Shown: positions 7,169 to 17,422, counted from the stretch's first letter. The stretch is DNA of 64,000 bases from Xenorhabdus budapestensis (GCF_002632465.1 NZ_NIBS01000014.1:1-64000), one strand, 5' to 3'. The notes: generated by a model not told the origin, from the letters alone. Numbers and translations: made by a program.

Positions 7169-8443
7169 TCACTTTATCCCGGATATTTTATCAATATGAT
7201 CAGAGAACCATTGCATCATTTCTCGGCGTTTATCTAGGTATTGGGCGTGATTATATATACCTCGAATACTATTGCGATCAGCGTGTGCTAGTTGGCGCTC
7301 AATTAAATCGTGTCTAAAACCATGCTCATTAAGAATGGTACTGAATTGGTGGCGGAAGCCATGACCACTAGCGATCCCATCATAACCAATTTGTCTAATC
7401 ACCTGTAATACAGCGTTCTCACATATTGGTTTTTTCTTGTCGTTTCTGCCAGCAAATACAAAATTAGAAATACTGGAAGTCATAGGCTGAAGGGTTTTTA
7501 GTAATGCCGCGACCTGATTTGACATTGGAACTATACCAATTTAACTCCAAGATGCAGGCTTGTTATGATTATTTATTCTATAAAATCAGTATTATATGAA
7601 TTTTTAATCATGCATCTTCAAGTTTGTTGAGTATACATGCAATTTCCGGTTTTTCATAATTTCAGGTTCTATAGTAATGAGTTTATTGTCAAAATCGACA
7701 TTAACCCATTTCATACTACGCAGCTCATTTGTACGCAATGCTGTATACTGCAAAATCTGAGTAGCAACTCTTGAAATAATGCTGCCTGAATATGAGGATA
7801 ATGCCTGATTAAATGCGGGAATCTGGTCTGCTGTCAGGAATGGGAAATGCTTCTTCTTGTATCCGGTCATTGCGCCCGCTAAATCTGGAGCAGGGTTATA
7901 TTTCGCTCTACCAGTTACTATCGCATACCTGAACACTTCACCGCATCTACGTCTTGCCTTACTTGCCCTTTCCATAGCTCCACGTTCTTCGAACTGACGG
8001 ATTACTTTGAGTAGAACCATTGGTTCTATTTCTTCCATTGTCATATGACCAATACAGGGTAGAATGTCGGTTTGAAACATGCTTTGTAATTCTTTTGCAT
8101 ATCTTTCAGACCAGACAGTTTTTTTGAATTGATACCATTCATTATATATAACAGCGAACGTATCAGGGGCTTCATTATTTTTCTGTTTTGGCATGGCTGG
8201 TTCCAGGTCTCCGCCATTAGCAAGGACAGATTTAGCTTCAGCATGCTTTAACCGGGCTGTGACCAGTGGAACTTCTGGGTATGTGCCAATAACATGAGTT
8301 TGCTCTTTCCCATTTTTACGGTATCTAAAACGCCAAATTTTACTCCCTGTTTTCGATACAAAGAGAAATAAACCTCCTCCATCAGCAAGGCGATAGGCTT
8401 TGTCTTTAGGTTTGGCTGACTCAATCTGCTTTATCGTTAACAT
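7169..8443 (-). pseudogene. P4-type tyrosine integrase interrupted by a MITE-like insertion
   Basis: This was a site-specific recombinase for integration at the adjacent Arg tRNA gene. The first part (from ATG 8443, MLTIKQIESAKPKDKAYRLA) has the P4-integrase N-terminal arm-binding domain (DUF4102), core-binding helices, and the catalytic Arg in TALRTNELRSMKW. The second part has the rest of the active site: HGFRH (H-x-x-R), LAHADRN and the IYNHAQY tyrosine region, ending near 7169. The two parts share one frame but are split by 102 inserted bases (7534-7635) that bring a TAA stop. Removing the insert restores LHVVPMSNQ. Unless readthrough occurs, the enzyme is dead, so the island should be locked in place. 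Confidence 0.88.
7534..7633. mobile_element. 100-bp MITE-like element inside the integrase gene
   Basis: The element is bounded by TA dinucleotides and has imperfect terminal inverted repeats of about 25 bases (TATACCAATTTAACTCC... at one end and the complement of TATACTCAACAAACTTG... at the other; 18 of 25 match). The target TA is duplicated: GGAAC-TA-insert-TA-CATGC. TA duplication is the mark of Tc1/mariner-IS630 transposition, so a resident IS630-type transposase probably moved it. The ends resemble the TATAC...CAAGTT hairpin repeats elsewhere in the window. It has no coding capacity. Confidence 0.75.
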
Positions 8444-8606
8444 GTGGGCATCCCAAGTGGCTAATTGAATTGATGCCCACAAATATGCCCACATTTTGCT
8501 GGTGTAGTCAAGTTATACAGGGTAACAGTGGGTAACACTAACTCTGCTTTAAATAAGGATTTTTTTATTTTCTGGTTATGCTTGGTAATGCGGAGTTACT
8601 TGTTCT

Positions 8607-8681
8607 TGGCGCCCCCTGCAGGAATCGAACCTACAACTAGCCCTTAGGAGGGGCTTGTTATATCCATTTAACTAAGAGGGC
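8607..8681 (-). tRNA. argW: tRNA-Arg (anticodon CCT)
   Basis: A cloverleaf fits on the minus strand. The acceptor stem is GCCCTCT with AGGGGGC, the anticodon stem GCCC/GGGC encloses CTCCTAA with anticodon CCT (reads AGG), and the T-loop is GGTTCGATTCC. CCA is encoded at 8609-8607. In E. coli argW (the same tRNA) lies in this neighbourhood and is a prophage integration site. Here the 3' end faces the integrase gene, so it is the likely attachment site; the matching att repeat should lie left of the window. Confidence 0.95.
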
Positions 8682-8879
8682 GAATAAAACAGGGCACAGT
8701 ATATCTCTTTTTCTTTCCTGAGATAAGATATAACGAACTGTTTGCCTATATAATCATCAATCATTTTGATTACCATTAAAGAAAAATTGGCAGTATATTT
8801 AACATATTGGCGGCTATTGGCTGAAAGGCATAATGCTCGAAAACAGACAATGGCAAAAAGTAATCATGTGGAGAACAAT

Positions 8880-9632
8880 ATGAAGTATCGTCTGAGCGGG
8901 GTTGCTCTTACTGCTGTATTACTGGTGGGATGCGCGAGTTCATCGAATACGAATGAACAGGGGCGCTCTGATCCGCTGGAAGGGTTCAACCGCACCATGT
9001 TCAACTTTAACTATAATGTTCTCGATCCTTATATATTACGGCCTGTCGCGGTAGCTTGGCGTGATTATGTGCCAATGCCTGCACGAAACGGTGTTGGTAA
9101 TTTCATGAGTAATCTTGAAGAGCCGGCCAGTATGGTTAATAGTTTTCTGCGTGGTGATATCAACGAAGGTGCGAAGCACTTTAATCGGTTCTTTTTGAAT
9201 ACTATTCTGGGCATGGGGGGGCTTATTGATGTTGCTTCGATGGCGAACCCCAAACTGGTAAAACAGGATCCAATGCGTTTTGGTAGTACGCTGGGGTACT
9301 ATAATGTTGTTTATGGTCCTTATGTGGTTTTACCGGGTTATGGCAATTTTACCGCACGTGACGAAGGGGGTAATTTAGCAGATATGACTTACCCTGTTTT
9401 AAGCTATCTCACGCCTTGGATGTCTGTAGGGAAATGGGTATTTCAAGGTATTGAAACCAGGGCGCGTTTATTGGATTCAGATGGCTTGATGAAAAACTCT
9501 TCTGATCCGTATCTAATGATGCGCGAGGCTTATTTCCAACGTCATGACTTTTTGGCTAATGGCGGTAAGCTGATACCAGAAAAAAATCCGAATGCTGCTG
9601 CTATTCAGGATGAGCTGGATTCTATCGACTAA
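8880..9632 (+). CDS. mlaA: MlaA (VacJ) outer-membrane lipoprotein
   Basis: This is the outer-membrane component of the Mla system, which removes misplaced phospholipids from the outer leaflet and passes them to MlaC; it forms a ring-shaped channel beside OmpC/OmpF. The start is ATG 8880 (MKYRLSGVALTAVLLVGC), preceded by GGAG; the longer upstream frame has no family match. The lipobox LVGC puts the lipidated Cys at position 18. The conserved core includes SDPLEGFNRTMFNFNYNVLD, AVAWRDYVP, RFFLNTILGMGGLIDVASMA and EAYFQRHDF. The 250 residues match E. coli. It stands alone and shares a bidirectional terminator with convergent fadL. Confidence 0.96.
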   Translation: MKYRLSGVALTAVLLVGCASSSNTNEQGRSDPLEGFNRTMFNFNYNVLDPYILRPVAVAWRDYVPMPARNGVGNFMSNLEEPASMVNSFLRGDINEGAKHFNRFFLNTILGMGGLIDVASMANPKLVKQDPMRFGSTLGYYNVVYGPYVVLPGYGNFTARDEGGNLADMTYPVLSYLTPWMSVGKWVFQGIETRARLLDSDGLMKNSSDPYLMMREAYFQRHDFLANGGKLIPEKNPNAAAIQDELDSID

Positions 9633-9647
9633 TTTTATAGAGAGATT

Positions 9648-9677
9648 AAAAAAGGATAGCTCAGGCTATCCTTTTTT
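9648..9677. terminator. Bidirectional terminator between mlaA and fadL
   Basis: GGATAGC, loop TCAG, GCTATCC, flanked by A-run and T-run, so it can end transcription from both convergent genes. Confidence 0.9.
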
Positions 9678-9693
9678 AGATCATGGAAGATGA

Positions 9694-11016
9694 TTAGAAT
9701 GTGTAGTTAAGGCCTACACCGAACAGCCATGCAGTTCCTTTTGAATCGAATTCATATGGTGCACTGAAAGGTCCTTGTTGAGCTTCTTTTGGTAATTTTT
9801 CACTCACATGGACTTTTTTACCGTGCATGTAGGAAACACCAACATCTACAGAGGCATCTTTATTAAATGCGTAAGTGGTTCCCGCACTTAGCCAGAAGCG
9901 ATTTTGGTCTGGGATAGAGATAGAACGATTCTGAGCTGGTACAGGGCTTTCATCGAAAGCGATACCGGTACGGAAAGTCCAGTTATCGTCATGATAATAA
10001 GTTGTTCCTAGTGAAATACGGTAGGCATTACGGAATCCTTCGTGTTTTTCGAATAGATCTTCTCCCTTACCGTTTTTAGGTTTACCCCTCAATTCTTTAA
10101 ATTCGTTCCAGCCAGTGTAGAGGAAGCTATAGTGGATTGCCCATTGAGGTGCTACACGGTTGTAACCGGAGATTTCCCACATATCAGGCAGGTTCAGATC
10201 TAACGTTCCTTTAACTGTATTTCCACCTAACCCACCTGGTAGTAGTACTGGTTTGTCGTTGCTGTAATCACCGTTTTTAAACTTCACTTTGACTTTCGAA
10301 CGATAAGTCAAACTATAACGATTGTTTTCATCAAACTGGTACAGAAGACCCGCATTCCAGCTATAACCCCAATCTTTGCCTTCCAGACGAGCTGCTTCTG
10401 CGGTTGCTGGGATGTTAATATTAAGTTTTTTATATTTAAGTGTTAATGCAGGCCCTAATTCACCCATATGGCGAATAATTTCAGCATCAGCATAAACTGC
10501 ATTCACACCTAAACCAAAACTGAACTGATCATTCAGCTTATATGCACTGCCCAGATTAAAGTTTACAGTCTTGAGTGAGGTCTTCCCACCAAGCGAACCC
10601 GCAGTATAATTATTGCTGAAATTTGTGGCTAAGCCAAAGTTACTTGTGGCTGATGCGCCAACAAACCATTGCTCAGTGATTGGTGTAATAAAATGCAGGT
10701 TTGGTATCGGAGCATTTGGTGCAATATTTTTCGCATCAGTGCTGTGTTTAAGCGGGGACTGGCCTGTGATATCAACGCTTGGTTTGACATAAATAAGGCC
10801 GCCAGAAAATGATGGACGATCAAATAGGGTCATGGCGGCAGGGTTGCGGCTACCTTCAGAAGCATCTTCTGCAACGACACCTGCTCCAGAAAATGCCCGG
10901 CCTAGTCCTGATGATGAATATTCATTCAATTGAAAACCAGCAGCACTAGCGTTAGATGAAATAATTGCAACCGCCACTGCTAATGCTGAACGTGTAAATA
11001 GGTTTTTCTGGTTCAT
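9694..11016 (-). CDS. fadL: FadL long-chain fatty acid outer-membrane transporter
   Basis: This is a 14-strand beta-barrel that takes up long-chain fatty acids. The start is ATG 11016 with GAGG eight bases upstream; the frame extends to a TTG at 11022 that is unlikely to be used. The N-terminal signal peptide ([19 protein letters not shown]) is cut before [19 protein letters not shown], and the mature N-terminal hatch begins with that conserved segment. [15 protein letters not shown]-like strands, [20 protein letters not shown] and [20 protein letters not shown] are typical. The C-terminus ends in Phe (NYTF) for BAM recognition. At 440 residues it is close to E. coli. Two FadR-like sites lie upstream, in keeping with repression by FadR. 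Confidence 0.95.
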   Translation of the reverse strand: MNQKNLFTRSALAVAVAIISSNASAAGFQLNEYSSSGLGRAFSGAGVVAEDASEGSRNPAAMTLFDRPSFSGGLIYVKPSVDITGQSPLKHSTDAKNIAPNAPIPNLHFITPITEQWFVGASATSNFGLATNFSNNYTAGSLGGKTSLKTVNFNLGSAYKLNDQFSFGLGVNAVYADAEIIRHMGELGPALTLKYKKLNINIPATAEAARLEGKDWGYSWNAGLLYQFDENNRYSLTYRSKVKVKFKNGDYSNDKPVLLPGGLGGNTVKGTLDLNLPDMWEISGYNRVAPQWAIHYSFLYTGWNEFKELRGKPKNGKGEDLFEKHEGFRNAYRISLGTTYYHDDNWTFRTGIAFDESPVPAQNRSISIPDQNRFWLSAGTTYAFNKDASVDVGVSYMHGKKVHVSEKLPKEAQQGPFSAPYEFDSKGTAWLFGVGLNYTF

Positions 11017-11369
11017 AACCAAAACCTCATTGTTTAATTATTATTTAACATGCTACTCAATGTAGCTGAGAGCGCGGAATTGTAGAGTCAGTTTATCATA
11101 ATGACAAATCAGACCAGTGCGGGAAGTATAGGCCCGACCTCATAATGTGTTGCAAGAATGTTTTTAAAATATGATGAAATTGATTACAGAAATGGGACTT
11201 GCTTAACAAAAAAGAGACAACTCAGATTGATAAATTGTAAATAAAAAGCCTTTAGTGTGCTGAGATCAATAAATAGTAAGATAAATGATATTAAACAATG
11301 TAATTACTGGTTAGCAAAGGGAAAGATAACGTAAAATCAGTCGCAGATTTTCATAGTCGGAGAAATAAA
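11017..11369. promoter_or_regulatory. fadL upstream region with FadR-like sites
   Basis: No gene is seen. A half-perfect FadR site (TCAGACCAGT within 11103-11119) and a symmetric AGGCCCGACCT at 11130-11140 lie about 90-120 bases from the fadL start, like the paired FadR sites known at E. coli fadL. FadR consensus is TGGTCNGACCA; neither site is perfect. Confidence 0.45.
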
Positions 11370-11492
11370 ATGACTGATGCAATTAAACGTTGTTATGCAG
11401 AAGAAACTGCCGCCTGTTGCTGGCAACTGACAGTGGATCTTACGTTTAGTTGTCAGGCAGAAGTAATGATATTCCAGTTAGGATTGCGTTAG
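11370..11492 (+). pseudogene. yfcZ: yfcZ with an internal in-frame deletion
   Basis: This 40-codon open frame carries both ends of the YfcZ/YiiS (DUF406) family. It starts MTDAIKRCYAEETAACCW (compare the Cys-rich KCSADETPVCCC start) and ends LTVDLTFSCQAEVMIFQLGL plus R, almost the family C-terminus. The normal protein is about 94 residues, so some 50 central residues are missing without a frameshift. It sits between fadL and fadI, exactly where yfcZ lies in E. coli. GGAGA lies before the ATG. The family has no firm function. It could still make a mini-protein, but loss of function is likelier. Confidence 0.72.
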
Positions 11493-11716
11493 TTTTATCT
11501 TGAGTCAAAGTTTTTGGCAACTGTTTTCCACTGTAGTTTAAGGTAGTAGAAAAACTGACTCTTATCTGTGGTAACCAATGATTATTTCTTTATCTTTTTC
11601 TTACATACTATTTGTTCAAGTTGTGTAGATTATAAATATATTAAAGTTGCGCTTGCTCGCAATTTTAGTTTATTTCTGTTTGCTATTCTTCAACATTGCG
11701 TTAACAATGCTCCATC

Positions 11717-11727
11717 AGGTCTGACCT
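11717..11727. promoter_or_regulatory. FadR-type operator upstream of fadI
   Basis: AGGTCTGACCT is a symmetric match to the FadR core GGTCNGACC, 63 bases before the fadI ATG. FadR would repress fadIJ when acyl-CoA is low. A fadI ribosome site and ATG follow. Confidence 0.6.
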
Positions 11728-11790
11728 CTTATGAGGTGAGTAAATATTTTTAATAAATTGATTTAGTTAATGATTATTTCAGGAGTTGCT

Positions 11791-13101
11791 ATGAGTCGTT
11801 CTTCAACAAAAGTGGCACAACAAAAGGAACGAGTGGCTATTGTCAGTGGATTGCGCCTTCCTTTTGCGAAACAGGCGACTAACTACCACGGTATTCCGGC
11901 TGTTGATTTAGGAAAAGCTGTTGTTAGTGAGTTGGTCATCAGAAGTGGGCTGCCACCAGAGAAGATCGACCAATTAGTTTTTGGGCAAGTTGTTCAAATG
12001 CCGGAAGCACCAAATATTGCGAGGGAAATCGTATTAGGTGCCGGTTTAAGTGTCAGTACAGATGCGTATAGTGTTTCCCGGGCCTGTGCGACCAGCTTTC
12101 AGGCAATAGCGAATGTAGCAGAAAGCATTATGGCTGGGGCAGTGAATGTGGGGATCGCGGGTGGTGCTGATTCTTCTTCAGTCTTGCCAATCGGGGTAAC
12201 CAAATCATTGGCTCGTACGCTGGTTGATATGAACAAAGCTAAAAGCCTGTCGCAACGCCTTAAATTACTTAGTAAATTGAAGTTAAAAGATTTACTGCCA
12301 GTATCCCCCGCTGTTTCTGAATATTCAACGGGGTTAAGAATGGGAGATACGGCTGAGCAAATGGCGAAAACCTATCATATCAGTCGTAAAGAGCAGGACG
12401 AATTGGCTCACCGTTCTCATGTATTAGCTGCTAAAGCCTGGGAGCAGGGATTATTGCGTGATGAAGTGATCTCTGCACATTTCCCGCCATACCATGAATC
12501 TTTGCTGGAAGATAATAATATCCGTAAAAATTCAGAACTCACCTCTTACTCTAAATTACACCCTGCCTTTGACCGCAAACATGGTTCAGTAACTGCCGCC
12601 AATAGTACACCGCTGACGGATGGTGCGGCAGCGATTGTTTTGATGAGTGAATCTGCGGCTAAAGAGCTTGGCATGACTCCATTAGGTTATTTACGCAGTT
12701 ATGCCTTCTCAGCAATTGATGTTTGGCAGGATATGCTATTGGGGCCGTCTTATGCGACTCCGTTGGCGTTGGACAGAGCTGGTATTACTTTGAATGAACT
12801 TTCGCTCATAGATATGCACGAAGCATTTGCTGCCCAAACCCTCACGAATTTAAAAATGTTTGCCAGTGAAAAGTTTGCCCGCGAGAAATTAGGGCGCTCT
12901 CAGGCAATGGGTGAAGTGGATATGGATAAATTCAATGTATTAGGCGGTTCAATTGCTTATGGTCATCCGTTTGCTGCGACTGGAGCCAGAATGGTGACTC
13001 AGACACTGAATGAGTTGCGCCGTCGTGGTGGTGGGCTTGGATTGACAACAGCTTGTGCTGCCGGTGGATTGGGTGCAGCGATGGTATTGGAGGTAGAATA
13101 A
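11791..13101 (+). CDS. fadI: FadI 3-ketoacyl-CoA thiolase
   Basis: This is the thiolase of the anaerobic/second beta-oxidation complex; it splits 3-ketoacyl-CoA with CoA into acetyl-CoA and a shortened acyl-CoA, with FadJ as partner. The start is ATG 11791 with AGGAG five bases upstream (436 residues, the same as E. coli), not the longer frame from 11770. The nucleophilic Cys lies in [12 protein letters not shown], and the C-terminal motifs are [16 protein letters not shown] (His) and [14 protein letters not shown] (second Cys). NEAFAAQ is here HEAFAAQ, as in FadI. The stop overlaps the fadJ start codon (TAATG), so they form one operon. Confidence 0.96.
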   Translation: MSRSSTKVAQQKERVAIVSGLRLPFAKQATNYHGIPAVDLGKAVVSELVIRSGLPPEKIDQLVFGQVVQMPEAPNIAREIVLGAGLSVSTDAYSVSRACATSFQAIANVAESIMAGAVNVGIAGGADSSSVLPIGVTKSLARTLVDMNKAKSLSQRLKLLSKLKLKDLLPVSPAVSEYSTGLRMGDTAEQMAKTYHISRKEQDELAHRSHVLAAKAWEQGLLRDEVISAHFPPYHESLLEDNNIRKNSELTSYSKLHPAFDRKHGSVTAANSTPLTDGAAAIVLMSESAAKELGMTPLGYLRSYAFSAIDVWQDMLLGPSYATPLALDRAGITLNELSLIDMHEAFAAQTLTNLKMFASEKFAREKLGRSQAMGEVDMDKFNVLGGSIAYGHPFAATGARMVTQTLNELRRRGGGLGLTTACAAGGLGAAMVLEVE

Positions 13102-15269
13102 TGGCTCAGGCTGAAAAAGAAATAATCATGTCAGAGACTCAATCGGTATTCAGTTTTTCTGTCAGAGATGACAAGATTGGCGTTATTACGATTGATGTCC
13201 CGGGTGAGAAGGTCAACACACTGAAAGCAGAGTTTGTTGAACAATTTTTGACAGTTTTTGAGAAGGCACAACAAGTTTCCGGCTTAAAAGGTTTGGTAAT
13301 TGTGTCCGGCAAACCCGATACATTTATCGCTGGTGCAGATATCACTATGATCGCAGGCTGCCAAACCCAACAAGAAGCAACGAAATTGGCTGAAAAAGGT
13401 CAAGAATTATTTGCCCGGATTGCTAATTATTCTTTACCGATTGTTGCCGCCATTCATGGTGCATGCCTAGGCGGCGGTCTGGAGTTAGCATTAGCCTGCC
13501 ATGCGCGTGTTTGTTCTCTGGATGATAAGACGCGCCTTGGTTTACCGGAAGTGCAGCTCGGGTTATTACCCGGTTCGGGGGGAACTCAGCGATTACCTCG
13601 TCTGATAGGTGTCAGTTCTGCTTTGGATATGATGCTGACAGGCCGCCAACTTAAGGCAAATCAGGCAAAACGTCTGGGTGTTGTAGATGATGCGGTTCCT
13701 TTGGATATTTTGCTGAATGTCGCTGTTCAATATGTCAAAAAAGGAATAATTAAGCGTAAGCCGTTAGCATGGTCACAGCGTCTGTTGGCAAGTGCCTTGG
13801 GCAGGCCACTGTTGTTTCGGATGGTTCAACAAAAAACACGGGCCAAAACTCACGGCCATTATCCGGCACCAGAGCGGATTATTGATGTCGTTCGTACCGG
13901 ACTGGAAAAAGGGCAAAAGACGGGTTTTCAGGCGGAAGCCAAAGCATTTGGTGAACTGGCTATGTCGTCAGAATCGGAAGCATTGCGCAGCCTGTTTTTC
14001 GCCGCCACCTCATTAAAAAACGAAACGGGTTCTTCAGAACAGCCAGTTAAGATCAAGCACGTGGGGATTTTGGGTGGTGGTTTGATGGGGGGCGGAATTG
14101 CCAACGTTACTGTAACTCGCGGTAATTTACCTGTCCGCATCAAAGATATTAATGAAAAAGGTATCAATCAGGCGCTTAAATATACATGGGATCTGCTTTC
14201 TAAACGAGTCAAACAACGACGTCTGAAACCGTCGGAGCGTTCCCGTCAGATGTCTCTGATTTCCGGCTCAACTGATTATAGTGGCTTTAAACAAGTTGAC
14301 ATTGTGGTAGAAGCCGTGTTTGAAGATCTGGTACTGAAACGTAAAATGGTCTCAGAAATTGAGGCACACACAAAACCGGAAACTATTTTCGCCTCCAATA
14401 CCTCTTCATTGCCAATTCACCAAATTGCAGCGGTTGCTAAACGCCCAGAGCATGTTATCGGTCTCCACTATTTCAGTCCAGTTGATAAAATGCCATTGGT
14501 GGAAGTGATCCCACATGCAGGAACCAGTGAAAAAACAATTGCAACGGCGGTAGCGCTGGCGAAAAAACAGGGTAAAACAGCGATTGTCGTTGGTGATAAA
14601 GCAGGGTTCTATGTTAACCGAATTTTGTCCCCTTATATCAATGAAGCTGGTTATTGTTTGGTAGAAGGTGAACCTGTTAACCATATCGATAAGGCGTTAG
14701 TTGATTTCGGTTTCCCGATTGGGCCAATCAATTTGCTGGATGAGGTCGGTATTGATGTTGGAACAAAAATAATTCCTGTCCTGATAGAGCAATTAGGTAG
14801 CCGATTTACTCCATCGGCAATTCTGGATGCAGTATTGAATGACAATCGTAAAGGCAAGAAAAATGGTCGTGGTTTTTATTCCTACGAGGTCAAAAAGACT
14901 AGATTTTGGTCATTTAGAAAAAGCAGTAAAGAGGTTGACTCTTCTATCTATTCTCTGTTGAAAATTAAGCCTAATGCTAAGATGTCTCCATCAGACGTTG
15001 CTCAGCGTTGTTTAATGCCGATGTTAAATGAAGCTGTTCGTTGTTTGGATGAAGGTATCATCCGAAGTCCTCGTGATGGTGATATTGGTGCAGTGTTTGG
15101 TATTGGCTTTCCGCCATTTCTGGGAGGGCCATTCCGTTATATGGATAAACTAGGTAGTAATAAAGTTGTGGAAATTTTACGTCGCCTGGAGCAACAATAT
15201 GGAGAAAGATTTGCGCCTTGTGAACGTCTGGTTCAGATGGCTGAACAGAATAAAAAATTTTATGAATAA
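13101..15269 (+). CDS. fadJ: FadJ fatty-acid oxidation multifunctional alpha subunit
   Basis: FadJ combines enoyl-CoA hydratase, 3-hydroxyacyl-CoA dehydrogenase and epimerase functions and forms a complex with FadI. The N-terminal crotonase domain (about residues 20-200) has [27 protein letters not shown] and [20 protein letters not shown], with both catalytic Glu residues. The dehydrogenase domain begins near residue 315 with the NAD loop [13 protein letters not shown] and has SNTSSLPI and [18 protein letters not shown] chose ATG 13101, which overlaps the fadI stop and has GGAGG seven bases before it; ATG 13128 is a possible alternative. At 722 residues it is slightly longer than E. coli FadJ. 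Confidence 0.95.
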   Translation: MAQAEKEIIMSETQSVFSFSVRDDKIGVITIDVPGEKVNTLKAEFVEQFLTVFEKAQQVSGLKGLVIVSGKPDTFIAGADITMIAGCQTQQEATKLAEKGQELFARIANYSLPIVAAIHGACLGGGLELALACHARVCSLDDKTRLGLPEVQLGLLPGSGGTQRLPRLIGVSSALDMMLTGRQLKANQAKRLGVVDDAVPLDILLNVAVQYVKKGIIKRKPLAWSQRLLASALGRPLLFRMVQQKTRAKTHGHYPAPERIIDVVRTGLEKGQKTGFQAEAKAFGELAMSSESEALRSLFFAATSLKNETGSSEQPVKIKHVGILGGGLMGGGIANVTVTRGNLPVRIKDINEKGINQALKYTWDLLSKRVKQRRLKPSERSRQMSLISGSTDYSGFKQVDIVVEAVFEDLVLKRKMVSEIEAHTKPETIFASNTSSLPIHQIAAVAKRPEHVIGLHYFSPVDKMPLVEVIPHAGTSEKTIATAVALAKKQGKTAIVVGDKAGFYVNRILSPYINEAGYCLVEGEPVNHIDKALVDFGFPIGPINLLDEVGIDVGTKIIPVLIEQLGSRFTPSAILDAVLNDNRKGKKNGRGFYSYEVKKTRFWSFRKSSKEVDSSIYSLLKIKPNAKMSPSDVAQRCLMPMLNEAVRCLDEGIIRSPRDGDIGAVFGIGFPPFLGGPFRYMDKLGSNKVVEILRRLEQQYGERFAPCERLVQMAEQNKKFYE

Positions 15270-15295
15270 TTTATAGTTTTTGTGGAATCAATTAT

Positions 15296-15328
15296 ATCGG
15301 CTCTTTTAACTCAAGAGCCGATTTTTTA
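15296..15328 (+). terminator. Terminator of fadIJ
   Basis: ATCGGCTCTT and AAGAGCCGAT arms with a seven-base loop, followed by six T, 26 bases after the fadJ stop. Confidence 0.9.
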
Positions 15329-15567
15329 TGCCAAATAATTTCTTATTATTATAATATTTTTACTTGTTGGGTAAATGAAATAATAACAACCAAACAAGAC
15401 ATATATAATTCGTCATTAGTGATTTTATTTGTTTCTATTTTGAGGCAGAATGCCTATCAATTCTAATTGATTTCCTTCTGTTTAGATGTTGTAGTCAATA
15501 ATATGATTTTTTTCATAATTAATTACCTAAAAGCGATGTAATCTAAAATTTAACTCAACGGTGAATT

Positions 15568-16065
15568 ATGTTCGTTTTTATTATGCGTCACGGTGATGCG
15601 GCTTTTGATTCAATCAGCGATGCAATGCGAGAATTAACGCCACGTGGTTGTCAGGAGTCACAGAAAATGGCCCTTTGGCTTGCTCAACAGTTGCCTGATA
15701 TCGATTGTGTCTTAGTCAGTCCCTATATCCGGGCAGGGCAGACTCTGAAAGTAGTTCGTGAAAACCTGACATTGCCTGATAGTGAGGAGGTGTTAAAGGA
15801 GTTAACACCATCGGGTGACGCGGCACTGGTAGCGAGCTACTTACAAGTTTTGGCAATGCACGGGAAAAAAGCAGTATTGTTAGTTTCCCATTTACCTTTG
15901 GTTGGTTATTTAGTGTCTGAGCTTTGTCCTGCACAAACTCCGCCTATGTTTACAACATCCGGTATTGCTTGTGTAGAGTTGGATCACCAGATAGAGAAAG
16001 GCCGCCTATTATGGCAAACCTCTCCAGCACACTTAGTGACAAACAATATTAGTGATAAACAATAA
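15568..16065 (+). CDS. sixA: SixA phosphohistidine phosphatase
   Basis: SixA is a small histidine phosphatase that removes phosphate from phosphohistidine proteins (ArcB HPt domain and the nitrogen PTS protein NPr in E. coli). The RHG motif is at the start, FIMRHGDAAFD. VLVSPYIRAGQTL and VSHLPLVGYLVSELCPAQTP hold the other phosphate-binding Arg and His. The length is 165 residues (E. coli 161). It is monocistronic and converges with smrB. A 240-base AT-rich gap with no gene separates it from fadJ. Only a weak ribosome site (CGGTGAA) precedes the ATG. Confidence 0.94.
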   Translation: MFVFIMRHGDAAFDSISDAMRELTPRGCQESQKMALWLAQQLPDIDCVLVSPYIRAGQTLKVVRENLTLPDSEEVLKELTPSGDAALVASYLQVLAMHGKKAVLLVSHLPLVGYLVSELCPAQTPPMFTTSGIACVELDHQIEKGRLLWQTSPAHLVTNNISDKQ

Positions 16066-16102
16066 GTGACAAAATCCTAGTTAATCAAAGGAGAATTCAC
16101 AT

Positions 16103-16645
16103 TTAACGCTGTATAAACTCATCCTGTTCTACCAAAATGAGCAGTGCAGCGTTTCCTCCCCACTCTTTGGGAGCTTGATGAAAAGCAATAATATCGGGAT
16201 GTTGAGCGAGCCATAATGGTGTTTGTTGCTTAAGAATATGCTTACCGTGACCATGCATAATACAGGCACAATAGACTGTTTCACGGCGGCAGGCGGCTAT
16301 CAAGGCTCCAATTTCCTGTTTAGCCTGCAACTGGGTTAATCCATGTAAATCCAGAAAAAGCTCAGGGGGATAGTCTCCTCGACGTAACTTCTTCAGTTCA
16401 TAATGATTGGCACCTTCACGTACATAGCGGGTCGGGCCTTCCATATCGAGATTGGGTTGGAATTCATCAGAAAAATAGTAACTAGCATCAACCTGCTCTT
16501 GCATTAGACGTTCAGGAGCAATCTGGCTGATTTTTTTTCTTCTGGGGGAGTGTAAGACTTTATCTTGAGCAATACGACGGGTTCCCGCAACAGACGTTCT
16601 AAATAGACTGATGTCTTCTTCATTTAATGTTATTTTCTTCTTCAT
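16103..16645 (-). CDS. smrB: SmrB ribosome rescue endonuclease
   Basis: SmrB is an Smr-domain nuclease that cuts mRNA between collided ribosomes so that tmRNA can rescue the stalled one. The N-terminal hook ([15 protein letters not shown]) and [20 protein letters not shown] are followed by the Smr domain [20 protein letters not shown], with its catalytic D-L-H, and [20 protein letters not shown] (H-G-x-G). The 180 residues match E. coli's 183. It stands in its conserved place before prmB, but the hut genes are inserted after it. Confidence 0.95.
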   Translation of the reverse strand: MKKKITLNEEDISLFRTSVAGTRRIAQDKVLHSPRRKKISQIAPERLMQEQVDASYYFSDEFQPNLDMEGPTRYVREGANHYELKKLRRGDYPPELFLDLHGLTQLQAKQEIGALIAACRRETVYCACIMHGHGKHILKQQTPLWLAQHPDIIAFHQAPKEWGGNAALLILVEQDEFIQR

Positions 16646-16736
16646 TACATACTAATTTTATTAACAACTTTTGGTCAGTGTACCTGATTTTCTGTCATTT
16701 TGCTTAAATGCTATTACATAATATAACCATGTATAT

Positions 16737-17375
16737 TTAATGGTTATTTGTTTTTTTCTTCAATATGGCTTGCCAGTGTTTTAGTCTTTTTTGAAGAGTT
16801 TGTGGAAAAGGTTTCTTTTCTCTGGCTCTGGGGAAAAAACTATTGATCGTATTTTGATCGTGCTTCTCCCAGAGAGCAGGATTCTGGGTTAATCTTTCAT
16901 ACCACATTGGTTTATTAATAAGAATATCGTTTTTGAAATCAGAAGGCAGGGCGAAAAGAAAATTATCCATAAAATTTTTAGCTAAATTACTTGAGGGGTA
17001 TTTTTTTAAAATAATGAGCTTATTTAAAAAAATATTTTTTAAGTAGTATTGCCATTCTTTCCTTTCGCCAAAAAAGGGTTCTATTGGTTTGGAGGACCAT
17101 TCAGTATTTTTGAACTGTATGATAGTAGGATCAATAATAATTCTCTGGCTTTGATGGTAAGCTTCAATAACAAGGTGAGTTGTAGGGCAGCTATCGTCTA
17201 CGCCACGCCAGATGAATACGCCAATCGCCTGATGTGGTATATGCATTCTATGAAGATATTCACTGACGTAATCGGCACATCTGAAACAGGCTGTTTTAGG
17301 TGATTTAATAAAATCTAATATATTTTTATCATTACGAATCTCATCTAAAAAATTCACAATTGCACCTTTATTCAT
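16737..17375 (-). CDS. Hypothetical protein with Cys-His-Asp arrangement
   Basis: This is an unrecognised 212-residue protein divergent from hutI. I start it at ATG 17375 (MNKGAIVNFLDEIRND); the frame continues upstream to 17474 but would run into the hutI promoter. In order it has TACFRCADYVSEYL (Cys30, Cys33), IPHQAIGVFIWRGVDDSC, PTTHLVIEAY (His67) and RIIIDPTIIQF (Asp82). A Cys, then a His and an Asp at the ends of successive strands is the layout of papain/transglutaminase-like hydrolases. That is an inference from spacing only. The C-terminus is basic. It could be an immunity, effector or modifying protein. It is not part of the known hut pathway. Confidence 0.6.
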   Translation of the reverse strand: MNKGAIVNFLDEIRNDKNILDFIKSPKTACFRCADYVSEYLHRMHIPHQAIGVFIWRGVDDSCPTTHLVIEAYHQSQRIIIDPTIIQFKNTEWSSKPIEPFFGERKEWQYYLKNIFLNKLIILKKYPSSNLAKNFMDNFLFALPSDFKNDILINKPMWYERLTQNPALWEKHDQNTINSFFPRAREKKPFPQTLQKRLKHWQAILKKKTNNH

Positions 17376-17383
17376 AAAATGGA

Positions 17384-17422
17384 TTGACAAATTTTTTTGG
17401 TTATAAAATATATGTATATACA
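17384..17422 (+). promoter_or_regulatory. hutI promoter with HutC operator
   Basis: TTGACA at 17384 is followed at 17-18 bases by an AT-rich -10 region (AATATA). The perfect palindrome TGTATATACA (17413-17422) directly abuts it. The same palindrome is found before hutU, and HutC of other bacteria binds TGTA-N2-TACA, so this should be the repressor site for hutIGC. Confidence 0.7.

Noticed and set aside
8443..8494. Longer integrase start reaching 8494
   Set aside because: The added residues (WAYLWASIQLATWDAH) do not belong to P4-type integrases, which begin MLT-KQI-like; ATG 8443 fits.
11568..11753. 61-codon frame before fadI
   Set aside because: Phe/Leu/Cys-rich translation of AT-rich DNA without ribosome site; it covers the FadR-type operator and promoter region of fadI.
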